From the NCBI RefSeq assembly GCF_024721175.1, contig NZ_CP099399.1, forward strand, positions 744,001-808,000: a DNA stretch of 64,000 nucleotides, read 5' to 3'. The notes beneath the pieces are model-generated. The model worked only from the letters and a program-made list of their open reading frames with translations, was not told the DNA's origin and searched no databases. This stretch comes from Rhizobium sp. Pop5. GTDB taxonomy: Bacteria; Pseudomonadota; Alphaproteobacteria; Rhizobiales; Rhizobiaceae. This document shows, piece by piece, positions 17,555-27,923 of this stretch (positions are counted from its first letter, which is position 1; each line of letters opens with the position of its first letter). The position numbers and the translations under genes were made by a program.

Positions 17555-19207
17555 CTATCTGTCGCTTACCGCCGCGCGCGGGTTGCTCCACGGTTCCTGG
17601 TTCGAGCGCGCCAGCGGCTGCTTGCCGAGAATATGATCCGCCGCCTTTTCCCCCGTCATGATCGACGGTCCGTTGAGGTTGCCGTAGGTGACGTGGGGGA
17701 AGATCGAGCTGTCGGCGACGCGCAAGCCATCGACGCCGATAACCCGCGTCTGCGGATCGACCACCGCCATCGGATCGTCCTTGGCTCCCATCTTGCAGGT
17801 GCCGCACGGGTGATAGGCGCTTTCCAGATGTTCGCGCAGGAAGGCGTCGATCTGATCGTCGCTCCGGACGCCTTCGCCCGGCTGGATCTCCGGTCCGCGA
17901 TAATGGTCGAAGGCCTTCTGCCCGAAGATCTCGCGGGTCAGCCGGACGCAGTGGCGGAACTTCTCCCAATCCTCGGGATGGCTCATATAGTTGAAGCGCA
18001 GCACCGGATCGGCCTTGGGGTCGGCGGAGCGCAGCGTCACATTGCCGCGCGATTTCGACAGGTTATAGCCGACATGGACCTGGAAGCCGTGGCTTTTCGC
18101 CGCCGCCTTGCCGTCATAGCTGATCGCCACCGGCAGGAAGTGATACTGGATATCGGGCTGTTTCAAGCCTGGCGCAGACCGCAGGAAGGCGCAGGCCTCG
18201 AACTGGTTGGAGGCGCCGAGCCCGCCTTTGGAGAGCAGCCATTGCGCGCCGGCCACTCCCTGCCAGAACCAGGGAAGCCAGGAATAGAGCGACACCGGTT
18301 TGGTGCTCACCTGCTGGAAGTAGAACTCCATATGGTCCTGCAGATTGGCGCCGACGCCTGGCCGGTCGGCCTTCACCTCGATGCCCATCTCCGTCAGATG
18401 TGCGCCAGGGCCGATGCCGGAGAGCATCAGCAGCTTCGGCGAGTTGAAGGAGGAGGCCGAGACGATCACCTCGCGGTTTGCCTTCACCACCTCGACTTTG
18501 CCATTGCGTTCGATCTCGACGCCGGTCGCGCGTCCGTCCTCGATCACGATCCTGCGGGCGAAGCCGTAGACGATGCCGACATTCTGCCGCCTCAGCGCCG
18601 GTTTCAGATAGGCGTTGGCGGCAGACCAGCGGCGGCCGCCGAAGATGGTCTGCTCCATCAGGCCGAAGCCTTCCTGCTTGCTGCCGTTATAATCTTCCGT
18701 CGTCTCGAATCCGGCCTGTTTGCCGGCGTCGATGAAGGCGCGAAACAGCGGATTGGTAAAGCCGCCGCGCTGGACGTGCAGCGGCCCATCCGTACCGCGC
18801 CAGCCGTCTTCGCCACCATGTGAATGTTCCATCCGCTTGAAATAGGGGAGAACGTCTGCATAGGCCCAGCCGCTGGCCCCGAGCTCCTCCCAGCGGTTGA
18901 AGTCTTCCGCGTGTCCGCGCACATAGACCATGCCGTTGATCGAGGAGGATCCGCCGATCACCTTACCGCGCGGCGCGGTGATGCGCCGGTTGTTGAGGCT
19001 CAGCTCCGGCTCGGAAAGGTAACCCCAGTTATAGCGCTTCATGCTCATCGGCCAGGCGAGCGCTGCCGGCATCTGGATGAACGGCCCGAAATCGCTGCCG
19101 CCCGCCTCGATGACGAGGACGCTGTTCTTGCCGTCTTCGGAGAGGCGGTAGGCGAGGGCGGAACCGGCCGAGCCCGAACCGACGATGATGAAATCTGCTT
19201 GTTGCAT
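17555..19207 (-). CDS. betA: Choline dehydrogenase
   Basis: A 550-aa GMC-family FAD flavoprotein that oxidises choline to betaine aldehyde and onward toward glycine betaine. The FAD-binding motif GSGSAG is at residues 10-15, and the GMC signature [14 protein letters not shown] near 80-93 is intact. The C-terminal H-P-C-G-T-C-K-M-G holds the active-site histidine. Length matches bacterial BetA. It is last in the betI-betB-betA run; 190 bp containing an inverted-repeat element separate it from betB. Confidence 0.95.
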   Translation of the reverse strand: MQQADFIIVGSGSAGSALAYRLSEDGKNSVLVIEAGGSDFGPFIQMPAALAWPMSMKRYNWGYLSEPELSLNNRRITAPRGKVIGGSSSINGMVYVRGHAEDFNRWEELGASGWAYADVLPYFKRMEHSHGGEDGWRGTDGPLHVQRGGFTNPLFRAFIDAGKQAGFETTEDYNGSKQEGFGLMEQTIFGGRRWSAANAYLKPALRRQNVGIVYGFARRIVIEDGRATGVEIERNGKVEVVKANREVIVSASSFNSPKLLMLSGIGPGAHLTEMGIEVKADRPGVGANLQDHMEFYFQQVSTKPVSLYSWLPWFWQGVAGAQWLLSKGGLGASNQFEACAFLRSAPGLKQPDIQYHFLPVAISYDGKAAAKSHGFQVHVGYNLSKSRGNVTLRSADPKADPVLRFNYMSHPEDWEKFRHCVRLTREIFGQKAFDHYRGPEIQPGEGVRSDDQIDAFLREHLESAYHPCGTCKMGAKDDPMAVVDPQTRVIGVDGLRVADSSIFPHVTYGNLNGPSIMTGEKAADHILGKQPLARSNQEPWSNPRAAVSDR

Positions 19208-19240
19208 GACGTTCCCTTAGATTCTTGTGCAACGGTCTGA

Positions 19241-19390
19241 AGACCCCGCCCCCAACCCCTCCCCACAAGGGGAAGGGGCCTAACTCGCGGCGCTGCCTCA
19301 GTTCAAAATCACCGCCACAAGCGATGAGATCGATGGAGGTTAAAACCGATGCCCCGCATTAGCCCCTCCCCCTTGTGGGGAGGGGTTCTT
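19241..19390. repeat. Inverted-repeat intergenic element, copy 1
   Basis: A C-rich arm around 19241-19282 (core ACCCCTCCCCACAAGGGG then AGGGGC-TAA) is mirrored at about 19360-19390 (TTAGCCCCTCCC, TTGTGGGGAGGGGT). About 80 bp of unrelated sequence lies between. A second copy with the same arms and a different centre lies at 43016-43187. It sits between betB and betA and could form a long mRNA hairpin. Confidence 0.75.
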
Positions 19391-19397
19391 CACGCCC

Positions 19398-20861
19398 TCA
19401 ATAAGGCGCCGCCACCGGCCCCATGCCCACGTAGACCGTCTTCAATTCCGAATAATGCTCCAGCGCGGCCAGCGAATTCTCCCGCCCGAAGCCGGATTGC
19501 TTCGAGCCGCCGAAGGGGATTTCCACCGGGCAGAGATTGTAGGTATTGATCCAGAGCGTGCCGGCCTCCAGCCGGTCGACGACGCGGTGGGCGCGGGTGA
19601 GGTCGGCGGTGAAGACGCCGCCGGAAAGGCCGAATTCGGTGGCGTTGGCACGCGCGATCACCTCGTCCTCGTCGTCGAAATCGAGCACTGACATGACCGG
19701 CCCGAAGATCTCCTCGCGGGCGATGCTCATGTCGTCGGTGACATCGGCAAAGACGGTCGGCTGCACGTAATAGCCTTCACCGGAGACGTTGTTCGGAATG
19801 CCGCCGCCGGCAATCAGGCTCGCGCCCTCGGCCTTGCCCTTCTCGATGTAGGAGATCACCTTCTCGCGCTGCGCCCAGGAGACCATCGGCCCGATCTGCG
19901 TCGCCTCGTCCATAGGATCGCCGATCAGCATCGCCTCGGTGCGCGCCTTCAGCCGTTTCAGGAATTCTGATTTGATCGTCTTTTGCACGAAGACGCGCGT
20001 GCCGTTCGAGCAAACTTGTCCGGTCGAATAGAAATTGCCGAGCATCGCCCCGCCGACCGCCGAATCGAGATCGGCATCGTCGAAGATGATCAGCGGCGAC
20101 TTGCCGCCGAGTTCCATCGTCACGTGTTTCAGATTGCCGGCCGCGGCGGCAGCGACCCTGCGCCCGGTCGGCACCGAGCCGGTCAGCGACACCTTGGCGA
20201 CGTCAGAATGGTTGACGAGCAGCGGCCCGGTGTCGCGGTCGCCCTGGATCACGTTGAAGAGCCCCTTCGGCAGTCCGGCCTCGTGCAGGATTTCGGCGAT
20301 CTTCAGCGCGCCGAGCGGCGTGTTCTCGGACGGCTTGAACACCATGGCATTGCCGCAGATGAGCGCCGGCGCGGCTTTCCAGCAGGTGATCTGCTGCGGG
20401 TAGTTCCAGGCGCCGATGCCGACGCAGACGCCGAGCGGCACGCGTTTGGTATAGGCGAAATCCTGCCCGAGCGGGATATGGGTGCCGTTGAGGCCGGCTG
20501 GTGCGACGCCGCCGAAGAATTCGAAGGCATCGGCGCCCGAGGTCGGGTCGGCGACGATTGTCTCCTGGATCGGCTTGCCGGTATCGAGCGTTTCGAGTTC
20601 GGAAAGCGCCCGGTTTCTCTCGCGCATGATGTCGGCCGCCCGTTTCAGGATGCGGCCGCGCGCCATCGGGCTCATCGCCGCCCATTCCGGCTGCGCGCGT
20701 TTGGCCGCTGCGATCGCCGTCTCGACGATCGCAGGCGTCGCGGCATGTAGCCGGGCGATCACCTCGCCGGTCGCGGGATAGATGCTCTCGATGACGGTGC
20801 CGTCGGTATCCTCGACATATTCGCCGTCGATGAAGTGAGAGGCTTTCGGCTGGGCTTTCAT
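19398..20861 (-). CDS. betB: Betaine-aldehyde dehydrogenase
   Basis: A 487-aa NAD(P)-dependent aldehyde dehydrogenase producing the osmoprotectant glycine betaine. Seen motifs are the catalytic glutamate in M-E-L-G-G-K-S-P, the catalytic cysteine in [10 protein letters not shown] and the conserved E-E-I-F-G-P-V near residue 390. The start at 20861 ([10 protein letters not shown]) follows the betI stop by one base, so betI and betB are coupled. No betC (choline sulfatase) lies between betI and betB here, unlike Sinorhizobium meliloti. Confidence 0.95.
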   Translation of the reverse strand: MKAQPKASHFIDGEYVEDTDGTVIESIYPATGEVIARLHAATPAIVETAIAAAKRAQPEWAAMSPMARGRILKRAADIMRERNRALSELETLDTGKPIQETIVADPTSGADAFEFFGGVAPAGLNGTHIPLGQDFAYTKRVPLGVCVGIGAWNYPQQITCWKAAPALICGNAMVFKPSENTPLGALKIAEILHEAGLPKGLFNVIQGDRDTGPLLVNHSDVAKVSLTGSVPTGRRVAAAAAGNLKHVTMELGGKSPLIIFDDADLDSAVGGAMLGNFYSTGQVCSNGTRVFVQKTIKSEFLKRLKARTEAMLIGDPMDEATQIGPMVSWAQREKVISYIEKGKAEGASLIAGGGIPNNVSGEGYYVQPTVFADVTDDMSIAREEIFGPVMSVLDFDDEDEVIARANATEFGLSGGVFTADLTRAHRVVDRLEAGTLWINTYNLCPVEIPFGGSKQSGFGRENSLAALEHYSELKTVYVGMGPVAAPY

Positions 20862-20862
20862 G

Positions 20863-21459
20863 TCATTTGTCCTTGGGGGAGGTGATGGATAGAAGTGCGT
20901 TCACATAATCCTCGGTCAGCGCGATCGAGGCTTCAATGCCGATCGGCGCCGATTTCAGACTTTGCCTGATATAGAGCCCGTCGATCATCGCCGCAGCGCC
21001 TTCGGCAATGCGTTCTGCGGCCTCGGTGGGCAGGAGCGCCTTGAGATCGGCAAGCAGGTTGGAGCGCAACCGTCTGGCATAGATCACCAGGAAGCGCCGC
21101 GTCTCCTCCGAGCGCTGCGCCTCGGCATAGAAGGCAAGCCAGGCGGCGATCGTGTCCGGCGCGAACTGGTCGGCATGGAAACTGACCCGGATGACGGCCG
21201 AAAGTCGTTCCCTTGGGCTCTTCGCTGCCTTGAGTGCCGTCACCGCATCGCCGCGCAACTGTCTCAGTAGCGAGCGGATCGTCTCGATCAGCAATTGATC
21301 CTTGCTGCCGAAATAGTGGTGGGCGAGGGCGGGGGAGACGCCAGCCTGCCGGGCAATATCGGACATGGTGACGGCAAGCGAGCCGTGATCGCCGATCACC
21401 CGCAGCGCTGCATCGACAAGCGCCTTGCGGCGCACCGGCTCCATTCCGACCTTCGGCAA
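20863..21459 (-). CDS. betI: TetR-family repressor of betaine synthesis
   Basis: A 198-aa choline-sensing repressor. I chose the TTG at 21459, giving [12 protein letters not shown], the typical BetI opening, with AAGGAG 6-7 nt upstream; the open frame extends further up but lacks such support. The HTH is at about residues 28-50 ([19 protein letters not shown]). A BetI-like operator lies at 21494-21513. First gene of betI-betB-betA. Confidence 0.92.
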   Translation of the reverse strand: MPKVGMEPVRRKALVDAALRVIGDHGSLAVTMSDIARQAGVSPALAHHYFGSKDQLLIETIRSLLRQLRGDAVTALKAAKSPRERLSAVIRVSFHADQFAPDTIAAWLAFYAEAQRSEETRRFLVIYARRLRSNLLADLKALLPTEAAERIAEGAAAMIDGLYIRQSLKSAPIGIEASIALTEDYVNALLSITSPKDK

Positions 21460-21493
21460 ACGAAAAACTCCTTGAGATCGGGTCAGATTATTT

Positions 21494-21513
21494 TTGATTG
21501 ACTGATCAATCAA
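21494..21513. promoter_or_regulatory. BetI-type operator
   Basis: A 20-bp palindrome with 8-bp arms, TTGATTGA and TCAATCAA, separated by CTGA, 34 bp upstream of the betI TTG. It closely resembles known BetI sites, which read ATTGATTG...CAATCAAT. It is also about 85 bp upstream of the divergent HdeD gene. Confidence 0.8.
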
Positions 21514-21598
21514 TAAAAATCTTTGCTGAATTGATCTGACGCAGATCTTTTCCGGAAGAACCGGTGCAACATATCCGAAATTGATCAGGAGGTGTGTT

Positions 21599-22147
21599 AT
21601 GACCAGTCTCTTCGATGGAATGCCCGCATCCTCGCTACGGTCGAAATGGGTATGGTTCGTCGGCCTCGGCGTGCTGCTTCTCATCTGCGGCCTCATCGCT
21701 CTCAGCAACCTGTTGATGGCGACCGTCGCTTCGGTCTTTTACGTCGGCATGCTCATGCTGGCAGGCGGTGTCATCTATCTCATCCATGCCTTCCAGGTGC
21801 GCGGCTGGGATCACGTGCTCTTTTGGGCTTTGAGCGGCGTGCTCTACGTGCTCGCCGGTATCTGCGCTTTCATCAATCCCATCTTCACCTCGGCAGCCTT
21901 GACCCTGTTTCTGGCCATTGCACTGCTCGTCGCCGGCATCTTCCGTCTCTGGGTGGGCATGCGCATGCGGCCGCTCAAGGGCTGGGGCTGGATTGTCACA
22001 AGCGGTCTCATCACCGCCCTTGCCGGCTTTGTCATTGCACTCGGCTGGCCGGTCAACAGTCTCTGGATCCTTGGCCTTTTCCTGGCTGCAGATCTCATCG
22101 TTCAGGGCTGGACGATGATCGCCTTCGGCTTTGGCATCCGCAGTTGA
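21599..22147 (+). CDS. HdeD-family inner-membrane protein
   Basis: A 182-aa membrane protein with six hydrophobic helices in three pairs, the HdeD pattern (acid-resistance membrane protein). The ATG at 21599 is preceded by AGGAGGTG at 21587-21594, which decides the start. It is divergent from betI and close to the BetI operator, so osmotic-stress co-control is possible but unproven. The function of HdeD proteins is poorly known. Confidence 0.75.
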   Translation: MTSLFDGMPASSLRSKWVWFVGLGVLLLICGLIALSNLLMATVASVFYVGMLMLAGGVIYLIHAFQVRGWDHVLFWALSGVLYVLAGICAFINPIFTSAALTLFLAIALLVAGIFRLWVGMRMRPLKGWGWIVTSGLITALAGFVIALGWPVNSLWILGLFLAADLIVQGWTMIAFGFGIRS

Positions 22148-22350
22148 ACCCATAGAGGGGTGTTGCCCTGTTTTTTTGACAAGCACATGACAGGGGATTA
22201 GACTTGAAGGATTAGGGGTCGATCCTAATTACCAGGATCGTCCGATGTGCGAATGCTCCAAGGCGCTGGCTGCTGTCACCGGAATGCCGAAAATGGTCAT
22301 GCGTCCCCCAAGAGGCAGGTTCTGCCTAATCAGAAAAAGGGAGGAAGTTC

Positions 22351-22593
22351 ATGCCGATGGTTACCGTTTCCATCTCTCCGCAACAGGCAGCGGGTATCCG
22401 CGCGGCCGTCGATAATGGCGGCTATGCCTCGAGCAGCGAAGTTGTCCGAGAGGCGCTACGCCTCTGGGATGCCGCCCGCAAGCTCAACGAATTCCGCGCT
22501 GACGTTCTTGACGAGGAGGGCGGTCCCTCAGGCGGCAGATGCGTCGCCGACATGTTCGCCGATCATGAGGCGGAACGCCGTCGCTCCGCCTGA
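22351..22593 (+). CDS. ParD-like ribbon-helix-helix antitoxin, orphan
   Basis: An 80-aa protein starting M-P-M-V-T-V-S-I-S-P, a beta strand followed by the helix N-G-G-Y-A-S-S-S-E-V-V-R-E-A-L-R-L-W, the CopG/ParD signature. GGGAGGAAG precedes the ATG. A toxin gene would be expected directly downstream, overlapping or within a few bases; instead there is about 150 bp and then an EAL protein. The only ParE-like sequence in the window is the dead remnant at 17.3-17.55 kb. A short palindrome ATTAGG...CCTAAT at 22211-22229 lies upstream. Confidence 0.75.
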   Translation: MPMVTVSISPQQAAGIRAAVDNGGYASSSEVVREALRLWDAARKLNEFRADVLDEEGGPSGGRCVADMFADHEAERRRSA

Positions 22594-22747
22594 GCAAGAA
22601 TTTGATTGCATTGGAAAAATCAAATAAACGCTGGGCGCGCAGCGGCCCCTGCGCGTTTCATAAAACTTTCACACTGGCGAAAGAGTTCATTGACCCTTCT
22701 GCGGGCATGGTCCTGGCACAAAAGAACAAATCACAGTGGAGATTGGC

Positions 22748-24553
22748 ATGTCTTTGGCTGCCACCATCGAGCCTGGTGTTCTGCGCCGATACGCCAGTGA
22801 TCAGATCGTAACGCTCGCCAAGCTCGTGGTCGAAAATGCCTTTCAGCCGATCGTCGAGGCTGGCACGGGTACTGTTTTCGGCTATGAATCCCTCATGCGC
22901 GGCCAGGAACGCATCGGCTATGACACGCCGGTCGACATTCTCGACGAGGCCCACCAGACCGGCCAGCTGTTGCAGTTCGAACAGATGCTTGCCAGCCGGG
23001 CACTTGCCAAATTCGCCACGCTGCCGAATTTCTCCACTTCGACGCTTTTCCTCAATCTCGACGTCCGGCTCATCCCGCATGGCGAACGCCTGGTCGAAAA
23101 CCTGCTTCAGCATCTCAGGACGGCCAATATTCCGCCGTCCTCCGTCTGCTTCGAATTCTCCGAGCGTTTCGACAATACCGGCGTGCCGGAGTTTCCCGGC
23201 CTTGTTTCCAAGCTGCGCAAGGCCGGTTTCAAGCTGGCGATCGACGATTTCGGCGTCGGTCACGGCGAGATCAAGCTGCTCTGCGATCATCCCGTCGATT
23301 ACCTGAAGATCGACCGCCATTTCGTTGCCGAGATCGACCGCAGCCCTCGCAAGCGCCATCTCTTGAAGAGCATCGTCAACATCGCCCATGTGCTCGGCAC
23401 GCGCGTTATCGCCGAAGGCATCGAGACCGAGGCAGAATTCATCGCCTGCCGCGAATATGGCGTCGATCTCGTCCAGGGCTGGTTCATTTCCCGCCCGACG
23501 ACGCATATATCGGAGCTGGCGCCCTCCTTCCCCCATCTGCAGGACCTCGGCAAGAGCAAGCGGAACACCCAGTCGCTCGACGAGATCCTCATCCGCAAGC
23601 AGATCGAAATGCTGCCGGCAGTCTACGAGAACGACAGCATCGACAGCGTGTTCGAACTCTTTCGCCGCAACCCGCGCCAGGCCTTTTTCCCTGTTTTGAA
23701 TGCCAATAGTGAGCCGCGCGGCATCATCCACGAGCATCACCTCAAGGAATATATCTATCAGCCTTTCGGCCGGGATCTCCTGAAGAACAAGATGTATGAG
23801 CGTTCCATCTCGCATTTCGTCGAGATGGCGCCGATCGTCGGTCTCGACAGCGACACCGAGCAACTGATGGCGATCTTCGCCAATATGGAAGGCAGCAACT
23901 GCCTGATCCTGACCGACAATATGCGTTACGCCGGCGTCGTCTCCGCCGCCTCGCTGATCAAGGTCATCAACGAGAAGCAGCTGAAGACGGCGCAGGACCA
24001 GAATCCGCTGACCGGCCTGCCGGGCAACCGCGCCATCCGCGATTTCATGCGCCAGTCCGGCCGCGATGGCGATGAGGTCCGTCACTTCTGCTATTGCGAC
24101 TTCGACAATTTCAAGCCTTTCAACGATGCCTACGGTTTCCATCTCGGCGACCATGCGATCTCGCTTTTTGCCGCCTTGATGCGCCGTTATTTCTTCACCG
24201 AGCGTCATTTCCTCGGCCATGTCGGGGGCGACGATTTCTTCATCGGCGTCATCGGCTGGACCAAGGAAGAGCTGACCGAGATCCTCGACCGGGTGATCAG
24301 CGATTTCGATGATGACGTGCGCGATCTCTATTCCGATGAGCACCGCGCCGCCGGCCGCATCCGCGGTCACGACCGCGCCGGCGTCGAAGCCCTGTTTCCG
24401 CTGATGCGCTGCTCGATCGGGGTCATCGAACTGCCGGAAGGCCTCGTTATCGACGACATCAATCGCGTCAGCGCCGAGATCGCCATCATCAAATCGGCCG
24501 CCAAGGAGAGCGAGGAAGGCCTCGTCTTCCATATGTTAGGCGAGGCGAATTGA
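22748..24553 (+). CDS. EAL-CBS-GGDEF cyclic-di-GMP protein
   Basis: A 601-aa cytoplasmic protein with an N-terminal EAL phosphodiesterase domain (residues about 20-260), a pair of CBS domains (about 285-420) and a C-terminal GGDEF domain (about 430-595). In the EAL domain, E47-S-L-M-R51 fits E-x-L-x-R, and D-D-F-G-V-G, L-K-I-D-R and A-E-G-I-E are present, so it may be active. The GGDEF loop reads GGDDF at 493-497, a conservative change, so cyclase activity is uncertain. The order is the reverse of the usual GGDEF-EAL. CBS pairs usually bind adenine nucleotides, suggesting energy-linked control. No membrane helices. The ATG at 22748 is chosen over an in-frame GTG at 22736. Confidence 0.85.
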   Translation: MSLAATIEPGVLRRYASDQIVTLAKLVVENAFQPIVEAGTGTVFGYESLMRGQERIGYDTPVDILDEAHQTGQLLQFEQMLASRALAKFATLPNFSTSTLFLNLDVRLIPHGERLVENLLQHLRTANIPPSSVCFEFSERFDNTGVPEFPGLVSKLRKAGFKLAIDDFGVGHGEIKLLCDHPVDYLKIDRHFVAEIDRSPRKRHLLKSIVNIAHVLGTRVIAEGIETEAEFIACREYGVDLVQGWFISRPTTHISELAPSFPHLQDLGKSKRNTQSLDEILIRKQIEMLPAVYENDSIDSVFELFRRNPRQAFFPVLNANSEPRGIIHEHHLKEYIYQPFGRDLLKNKMYERSISHFVEMAPIVGLDSDTEQLMAIFANMEGSNCLILTDNMRYAGVVSAASLIKVINEKQLKTAQDQNPLTGLPGNRAIRDFMRQSGRDGDEVRHFCYCDFDNFKPFNDAYGFHLGDHAISLFAALMRRYFFTERHFLGHVGGDDFFIGVIGWTKEELTEILDRVISDFDDDVRDLYSDEHRAAGRIRGHDRAGVEALFPLMRCSIGVIELPEGLVIDDINRVSAEIAIIKSAAKESEEGLVFHMLGEAN

Positions 24554-24632
24554 CGCCTTTGCTACTTCCTGCCTTCCCAAGCTTCAGGGGCTGATCTATT
24601 CCGGTTGCTTTCGATCGGGGAGGAGCCGGGTC

Positions 24633-25631
24633 ATGCCATTGCCTCAGGAAATGCGTTTCGTGGATCTGCCGTCCTTCGGCGGGCCTGATGTCATGACGAT
24701 AGCACGGCGCCCGCTTCCTGTGCCGGGCGAGGGGGAGGTCCTCGTGCGCACCGAGGCGATCGGCGTCAATCGCCCCGATATTGCGCAGCGCCAGGGCAGC
24801 TACCCCGCGCCTAGGGATGCAAGCCCTATCCTCGGCCTGGAACTATCAGGAGAAATCGTCGCGATCGGCCCCGGCATCAGCGGCCATGCCGTCGGCGACA
24901 AGGTCTGCGGGCTTGCCAATGGCGGTGCCTATGCCGAATATTGTGTGCTGCCGGCAGGCCAGATCCTGCCGTTTCCGAAGGGTTACGATGCGCTGAAGGC
25001 TGCGGCCCTTCCCGAGACCTTCTTTACCGTCTGGGCCAATCTGTTCCAGATGGCGGGTTTGACGGAAGGCGAGACGGTGCTGATCCATGGCGGCGCGAGC
25101 GGCATCGGCACGACGGCGATCCAGCTTGCCCGCGCCTTCGGCGCCGAGGCCTACGCGACGGCGGGCTCGAAGGAGAAATGCGAGGCCTGCGAAAAGCTCG
25201 GCGCCAAACGTGCCATCAATTACAGGACCGAGGACTTCGCCGAGGTGATCAAGACGGAGACTGGCCGCGGTGTCGATATCATCCTCGATATGATCGGTGC
25301 GGCCTATTTCGAGCGCAACATCGCCTCGCTCGCGAGGGATGGCTGCCTGTCGATCATCGCCTTCCTCGGCGGCGCGCTTGCCGAAAAGGTCAATCTCTCC
25401 CCAATCATGGTCAAGCGCCTGACGGTCACAGGTTCCACCATGCGCCCGCGCACGGCGGAGGAAAAACGCGCCATCCGCGATGATCTTCTCTCCGAGGTCT
25501 GGCCGCTCCTGGAGGCCGGCACAGTCGCGCCCGTTATCCATCAGACCTTTGCCTTTGAGGACGTGGCCTCTGCCCATCGGCTGATGGAAAGCAGCAACCA
25601 CATAGGCAAGATCATGCTGAAACTCGTCTGA
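24633..25631 (+). CDS. Zinc-independent NAD(P)H quinone oxidoreductase
   Basis: A 332-aa medium-chain dehydrogenase of the quinone-oxidoreductase/PIG3 group. The N-terminal GroES-like domain contains [12 protein letters not shown], typical of the group and lacking the catalytic zinc ligands of alcohol dehydrogenases. The Rossmann motif H-G-G-A-S-G-I-G-T lies near residue 150. Its end overlaps the convergent MFS gene by 20 bp. Likely a detoxifying reductase; substrate unknown. Confidence 0.88.
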   Translation: MPLPQEMRFVDLPSFGGPDVMTIARRPLPVPGEGEVLVRTEAIGVNRPDIAQRQGSYPAPRDASPILGLELSGEIVAIGPGISGHAVGDKVCGLANGGAYAEYCVLPAGQILPFPKGYDALKAAALPETFFTVWANLFQMAGLTEGETVLIHGGASGIGTTAIQLARAFGAEAYATAGSKEKCEACEKLGAKRAINYRTEDFAEVIKTETGRGVDIILDMIGAAYFERNIASLARDGCLSIIAFLGGALAEKVNLSPIMVKRLTVTGSTMRPRTAEEKRAIRDDLLSEVWPLLEAGTVAPVIHQTFAFEDVASAHRLMESSNHIGKIMLKLV

Positions 25632-27036
25632 GCGACAGCGCCGCGCCGACGGCGATCAGCCCCGGCAAGGCCATGATCAGATAGAGCCAGCCTGCAGCTG
25701 AAACTGCCCCTGCAACGCCGCCCGGCTCGACCAGCCCCGCGCCATTGGCGATGACACCGGCAAAGGCCGCCCCGAAGGCGCTGCCGAGCGAGCTCATGGT
25801 CGGGATGGCGGCTGAAGCCTTATCCTGCTCGCTGTCGGCGACCAACTTCAGCACCTTGGCGACGAGATGCGCCCAGCCGAGGCCGACACCAAAGCCCATC
25901 ATGAACATGGCTGCTGCTGCCGGTCCGAGGACGATGAGATGTGCCTCAGGGTTCTCGTGGGCAAGGAAGACGGCAAGCACGGCTGTTGCTACGGCCTCCG
26001 TCACACAGCCTGCAATGATCGCCGCGTTGGCTTTCCCGCCGGAGAAGGAGCCGCTGAAAAAGGCCGCCACCGTCCAGCCGAGTGCGACAAGAGCCACCAG
26101 ATAGCCCGAAATCAGCGGCGTTACCCCGTGCAGAACCTGCAGGAAATAGGGAATGAAGATATCGCTGACGAGGACGAAGGTGAGGCCGAGCATTGTGAGG
26201 TACACCCGCGAGATCGGTTGCCTGAGCGTTACCGCGCCTGTTGGCAGCAGCCGGTTGTCTCCCTTGCGTTCCATGACGAGCATCACGCCGACGGCGACGA
26301 CCGAAACGATAATCAGCCCAATCTTCGCCGTCGTCATGTCGGTGGTCCCCGCGGTACTGACCAGAAGCACTGCCGCAAGCAGCAGGCAGATCTGCGGCAC
26401 AGGCATCGTGGTCTGTTCGCGGTCATCCTCGGCCCGGGGTAAGAGCCGTAGCGCCAGCACCGCCATCAGCACGGCGAGCGGAACGAGCACGGCAAAGGCA
26501 TAGCGCCAGCTGTTACCATGCGCAAAGAAGCCACCGAGTGTCGGCCCGATAACGGTCGACACACCCCAGATAGCCGCATAGAGCGTCGAAGCCTTCGGCC
26601 AGAGCGGTTCGGGATAGACGAAGCGGATGAAGGCGTAACACAGAGCGGCCAGTGCTCCGGTACCGAAACCCTGCACGGTTCGGCCGATCAGCACGATCGG
26701 CATGGAAGGTGCAGCGGCACACATCAGGCTGCCGACGCCGAAGACGACAGCCGCGATGACATAGACGCTGCGCAGCTCGATATTCCGCGGTCGCATCGCC
26801 ATGAAGATCGAACCCAATATGGTGGCGGCGATATAAAGCGTCGTCACCAGCGAAAACAGTTCCAGCCCGCCGACATCGCGCACGATGCTCGGCGCGATCG
26901 TCGCTGTGATGTAGCTTTCAACTGCAGAGATCGTCATTCCGCCGCCAAGCATCAGCGTTGCCGGCAGAAGCGTGGGAGAAAAGAGCTGAAAGACAGAAGT
27001 GGGCGAGCCTGATGGTTCCAGGGCGGTCTCGGACAT
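25612..27036 (-). CDS. MFS drug-efflux-type transporter
   Basis: A 474-aa major-facilitator protein with about 14 hydrophobic segments, the DHA2 multidrug pattern. [11 protein letters not shown] near residues 115-125 fits the family motif C region. The start is the ATG at 27036 ([10 protein letters not shown]) with AAGGA 6-7 nt upstream; the frame remains open further up but is unlikely to be translated. It is divergent from a cysteine-rich regulator and shares with it the palindromic region at 27070-27136, so it is the probable target of that regulator. Confidence 0.85.
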   Translation of the reverse strand: MSETALEPSGSPTSVFQLFSPTLLPATLMLGGGMTISAVESYITATIAPSIVRDVGGLELFSLVTTLYIAATILGSIFMAMRPRNIELRSVYVIAAVVFGVGSLMCAAAPSMPIVLIGRTVQGFGTGALAALCYAFIRFVYPEPLWPKASTLYAAIWGVSTVIGPTLGGFFAHGNSWRYAFAVLVPLAVLMAVLALRLLPRAEDDREQTTMPVPQICLLLAAVLLVSTAGTTDMTTAKIGLIIVSVVAVGVMLVMERKGDNRLLPTGAVTLRQPISRVYLTMLGLTFVLVSDIFIPYFLQVLHGVTPLISGYLVALVALGWTVAAFFSGSFSGGKANAAIIAGCVTEAVATAVLAVFLAHENPEAHLIVLGPAAAAMFMMGFGVGLGWAHLVAKVLKLVADSEQDKASAAIPTMSSLGSAFGAAFAGVIANGAGLVEPGGVAGAVSAAGWLYLIMALPGLIAVGAALSLRRVSA

Positions 27037-27069
27037 GATGAATCCTTGCGTTTTTCCTGACCCATGATT

Positions 27070-27136
27070 ATTTTCCAAGTTATGAATTGGAAAATTGCAT
27101 AGGCCTGGGATTAAAACAAGGAATAACTTGGAAAAT
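27070..27136. promoter_or_regulatory. Palindromic operator between MFS and SufR-like genes
   Basis: A 14-bp perfect inverted repeat: ATTTTCCAAGTTAT at 27070-27083 and ATAACTTGGAAAAT at 27123-27136. The left copy also forms a palindrome with TTGGAAAA at 27087-27094 (8-bp arms, 8-bp spacer). The right copy abuts the regulator ATG. Likely binding sites of the regulator, able to block both genes. Confidence 0.75.
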
Positions 27137-27760
27137 ATGCGCCAGTCGCCAGCCAACCGGATATTGATCCTGATGAAGACCGACGGCCCGCAGCTTGCGG
27201 CGGCGATCGGCGATGCGCTCGGCATTTCGGGGGAGGCTGCGCGCCAGCAGCTGGCGAAGATGGCGGAAGAAGGGTTGGTGGAACCGATCACCGTTGCCGC
27301 GGCCAGTAGGGGCCGGCCGCGCCAGCTCTGGCATCTCACCGCCGCCGGCAACCGCCAGTTTCCCGACGGCCATGCAGAACTGACGGCAAATCTCCTCGGC
27401 ACGCTCGTCGAGCAACTCGGGCCTGCGGCCCTCGATACGGTCATCGCTGCCCGGGAGGCTGAGACGCTGACGCGCTACCGGCAGGAACTCGGCCATGCGG
27501 GCGATCTCGCCTCGCGCATCGAGGCGCTGGCCGCCATCCGCACCCGCGAGGGCTATATGGCCGATCACTGGCAGGAGGCGGACGGTTCCTTCATGCTCGT
27601 CGAAAACCACTGCCCGATCTGCGCGGCGGCCACTGCCTGCGCTGGCTTCTGCCGCTCCGAACTCGAAACCTTCCGCGCCGCTCTCGGCGCCAAGGTCGAG
27701 CGTAGCGAACACATCCTCGCCGGCGCACGGCGCTGCGCCTACCGCATCACGCCGCATTGA
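27137..27760 (+). CDS. SufR-like winged-helix regulator with cysteine cluster
   Basis: A 207-aa DeoR/ArsR-like regulator of the SufR group (COG2345 type). The N-terminal HTH spans about residues 8-50 (A-A-I-G-D-A-L-G-I-S-G-E-A-A-R-Q-Q-L). The C-terminus has H158-C159-P-I-C162, C168, F-C172-R-S-E-L and R-R-C200-A-Y-R, the spacing seen in Fe-S-cluster-binding SufR proteins. No suf or isc genes are near; the divergent neighbour is an MFS efflux gene. Inference: a redox- or cluster-sensing repressor of the transporter and itself. Confidence 0.8.
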   Translation: MRQSPANRILILMKTDGPQLAAAIGDALGISGEAARQQLAKMAEEGLVEPITVAAASRGRPRQLWHLTAAGNRQFPDGHAELTANLLGTLVEQLGPAALDTVIAAREAETLTRYRQELGHAGDLASRIEALAAIRTREGYMADHWQEADGSFMLVENHCPICAAATACAGFCRSELETFRAALGAKVERSEHILAGARRCAYRITPH

Positions 27761-27923
27761 CCGATATCGCCGGCAGGCGGATGAGGGGCTCTCGTGGTTC
27801 CGGTCCGTCGATATCGCCAAAGCCGGAATGCATCGAGGGACAGGGCCAGAGTAGCCGCGCCGATCATGACTTCCCGTTTTCGCATGAACCTCGCGTCTTT
27901 ATTTTCACGAGCAAAGACTGGAT

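Noticed and set aside
22658..24532. A 624-codon minus-strand frame opposite the EAL-CBS-GGDEF gene.
   Set aside because: The plus-strand frame carries three intact domains; the minus-strand product has no recognisable domain and is a compositional shadow.
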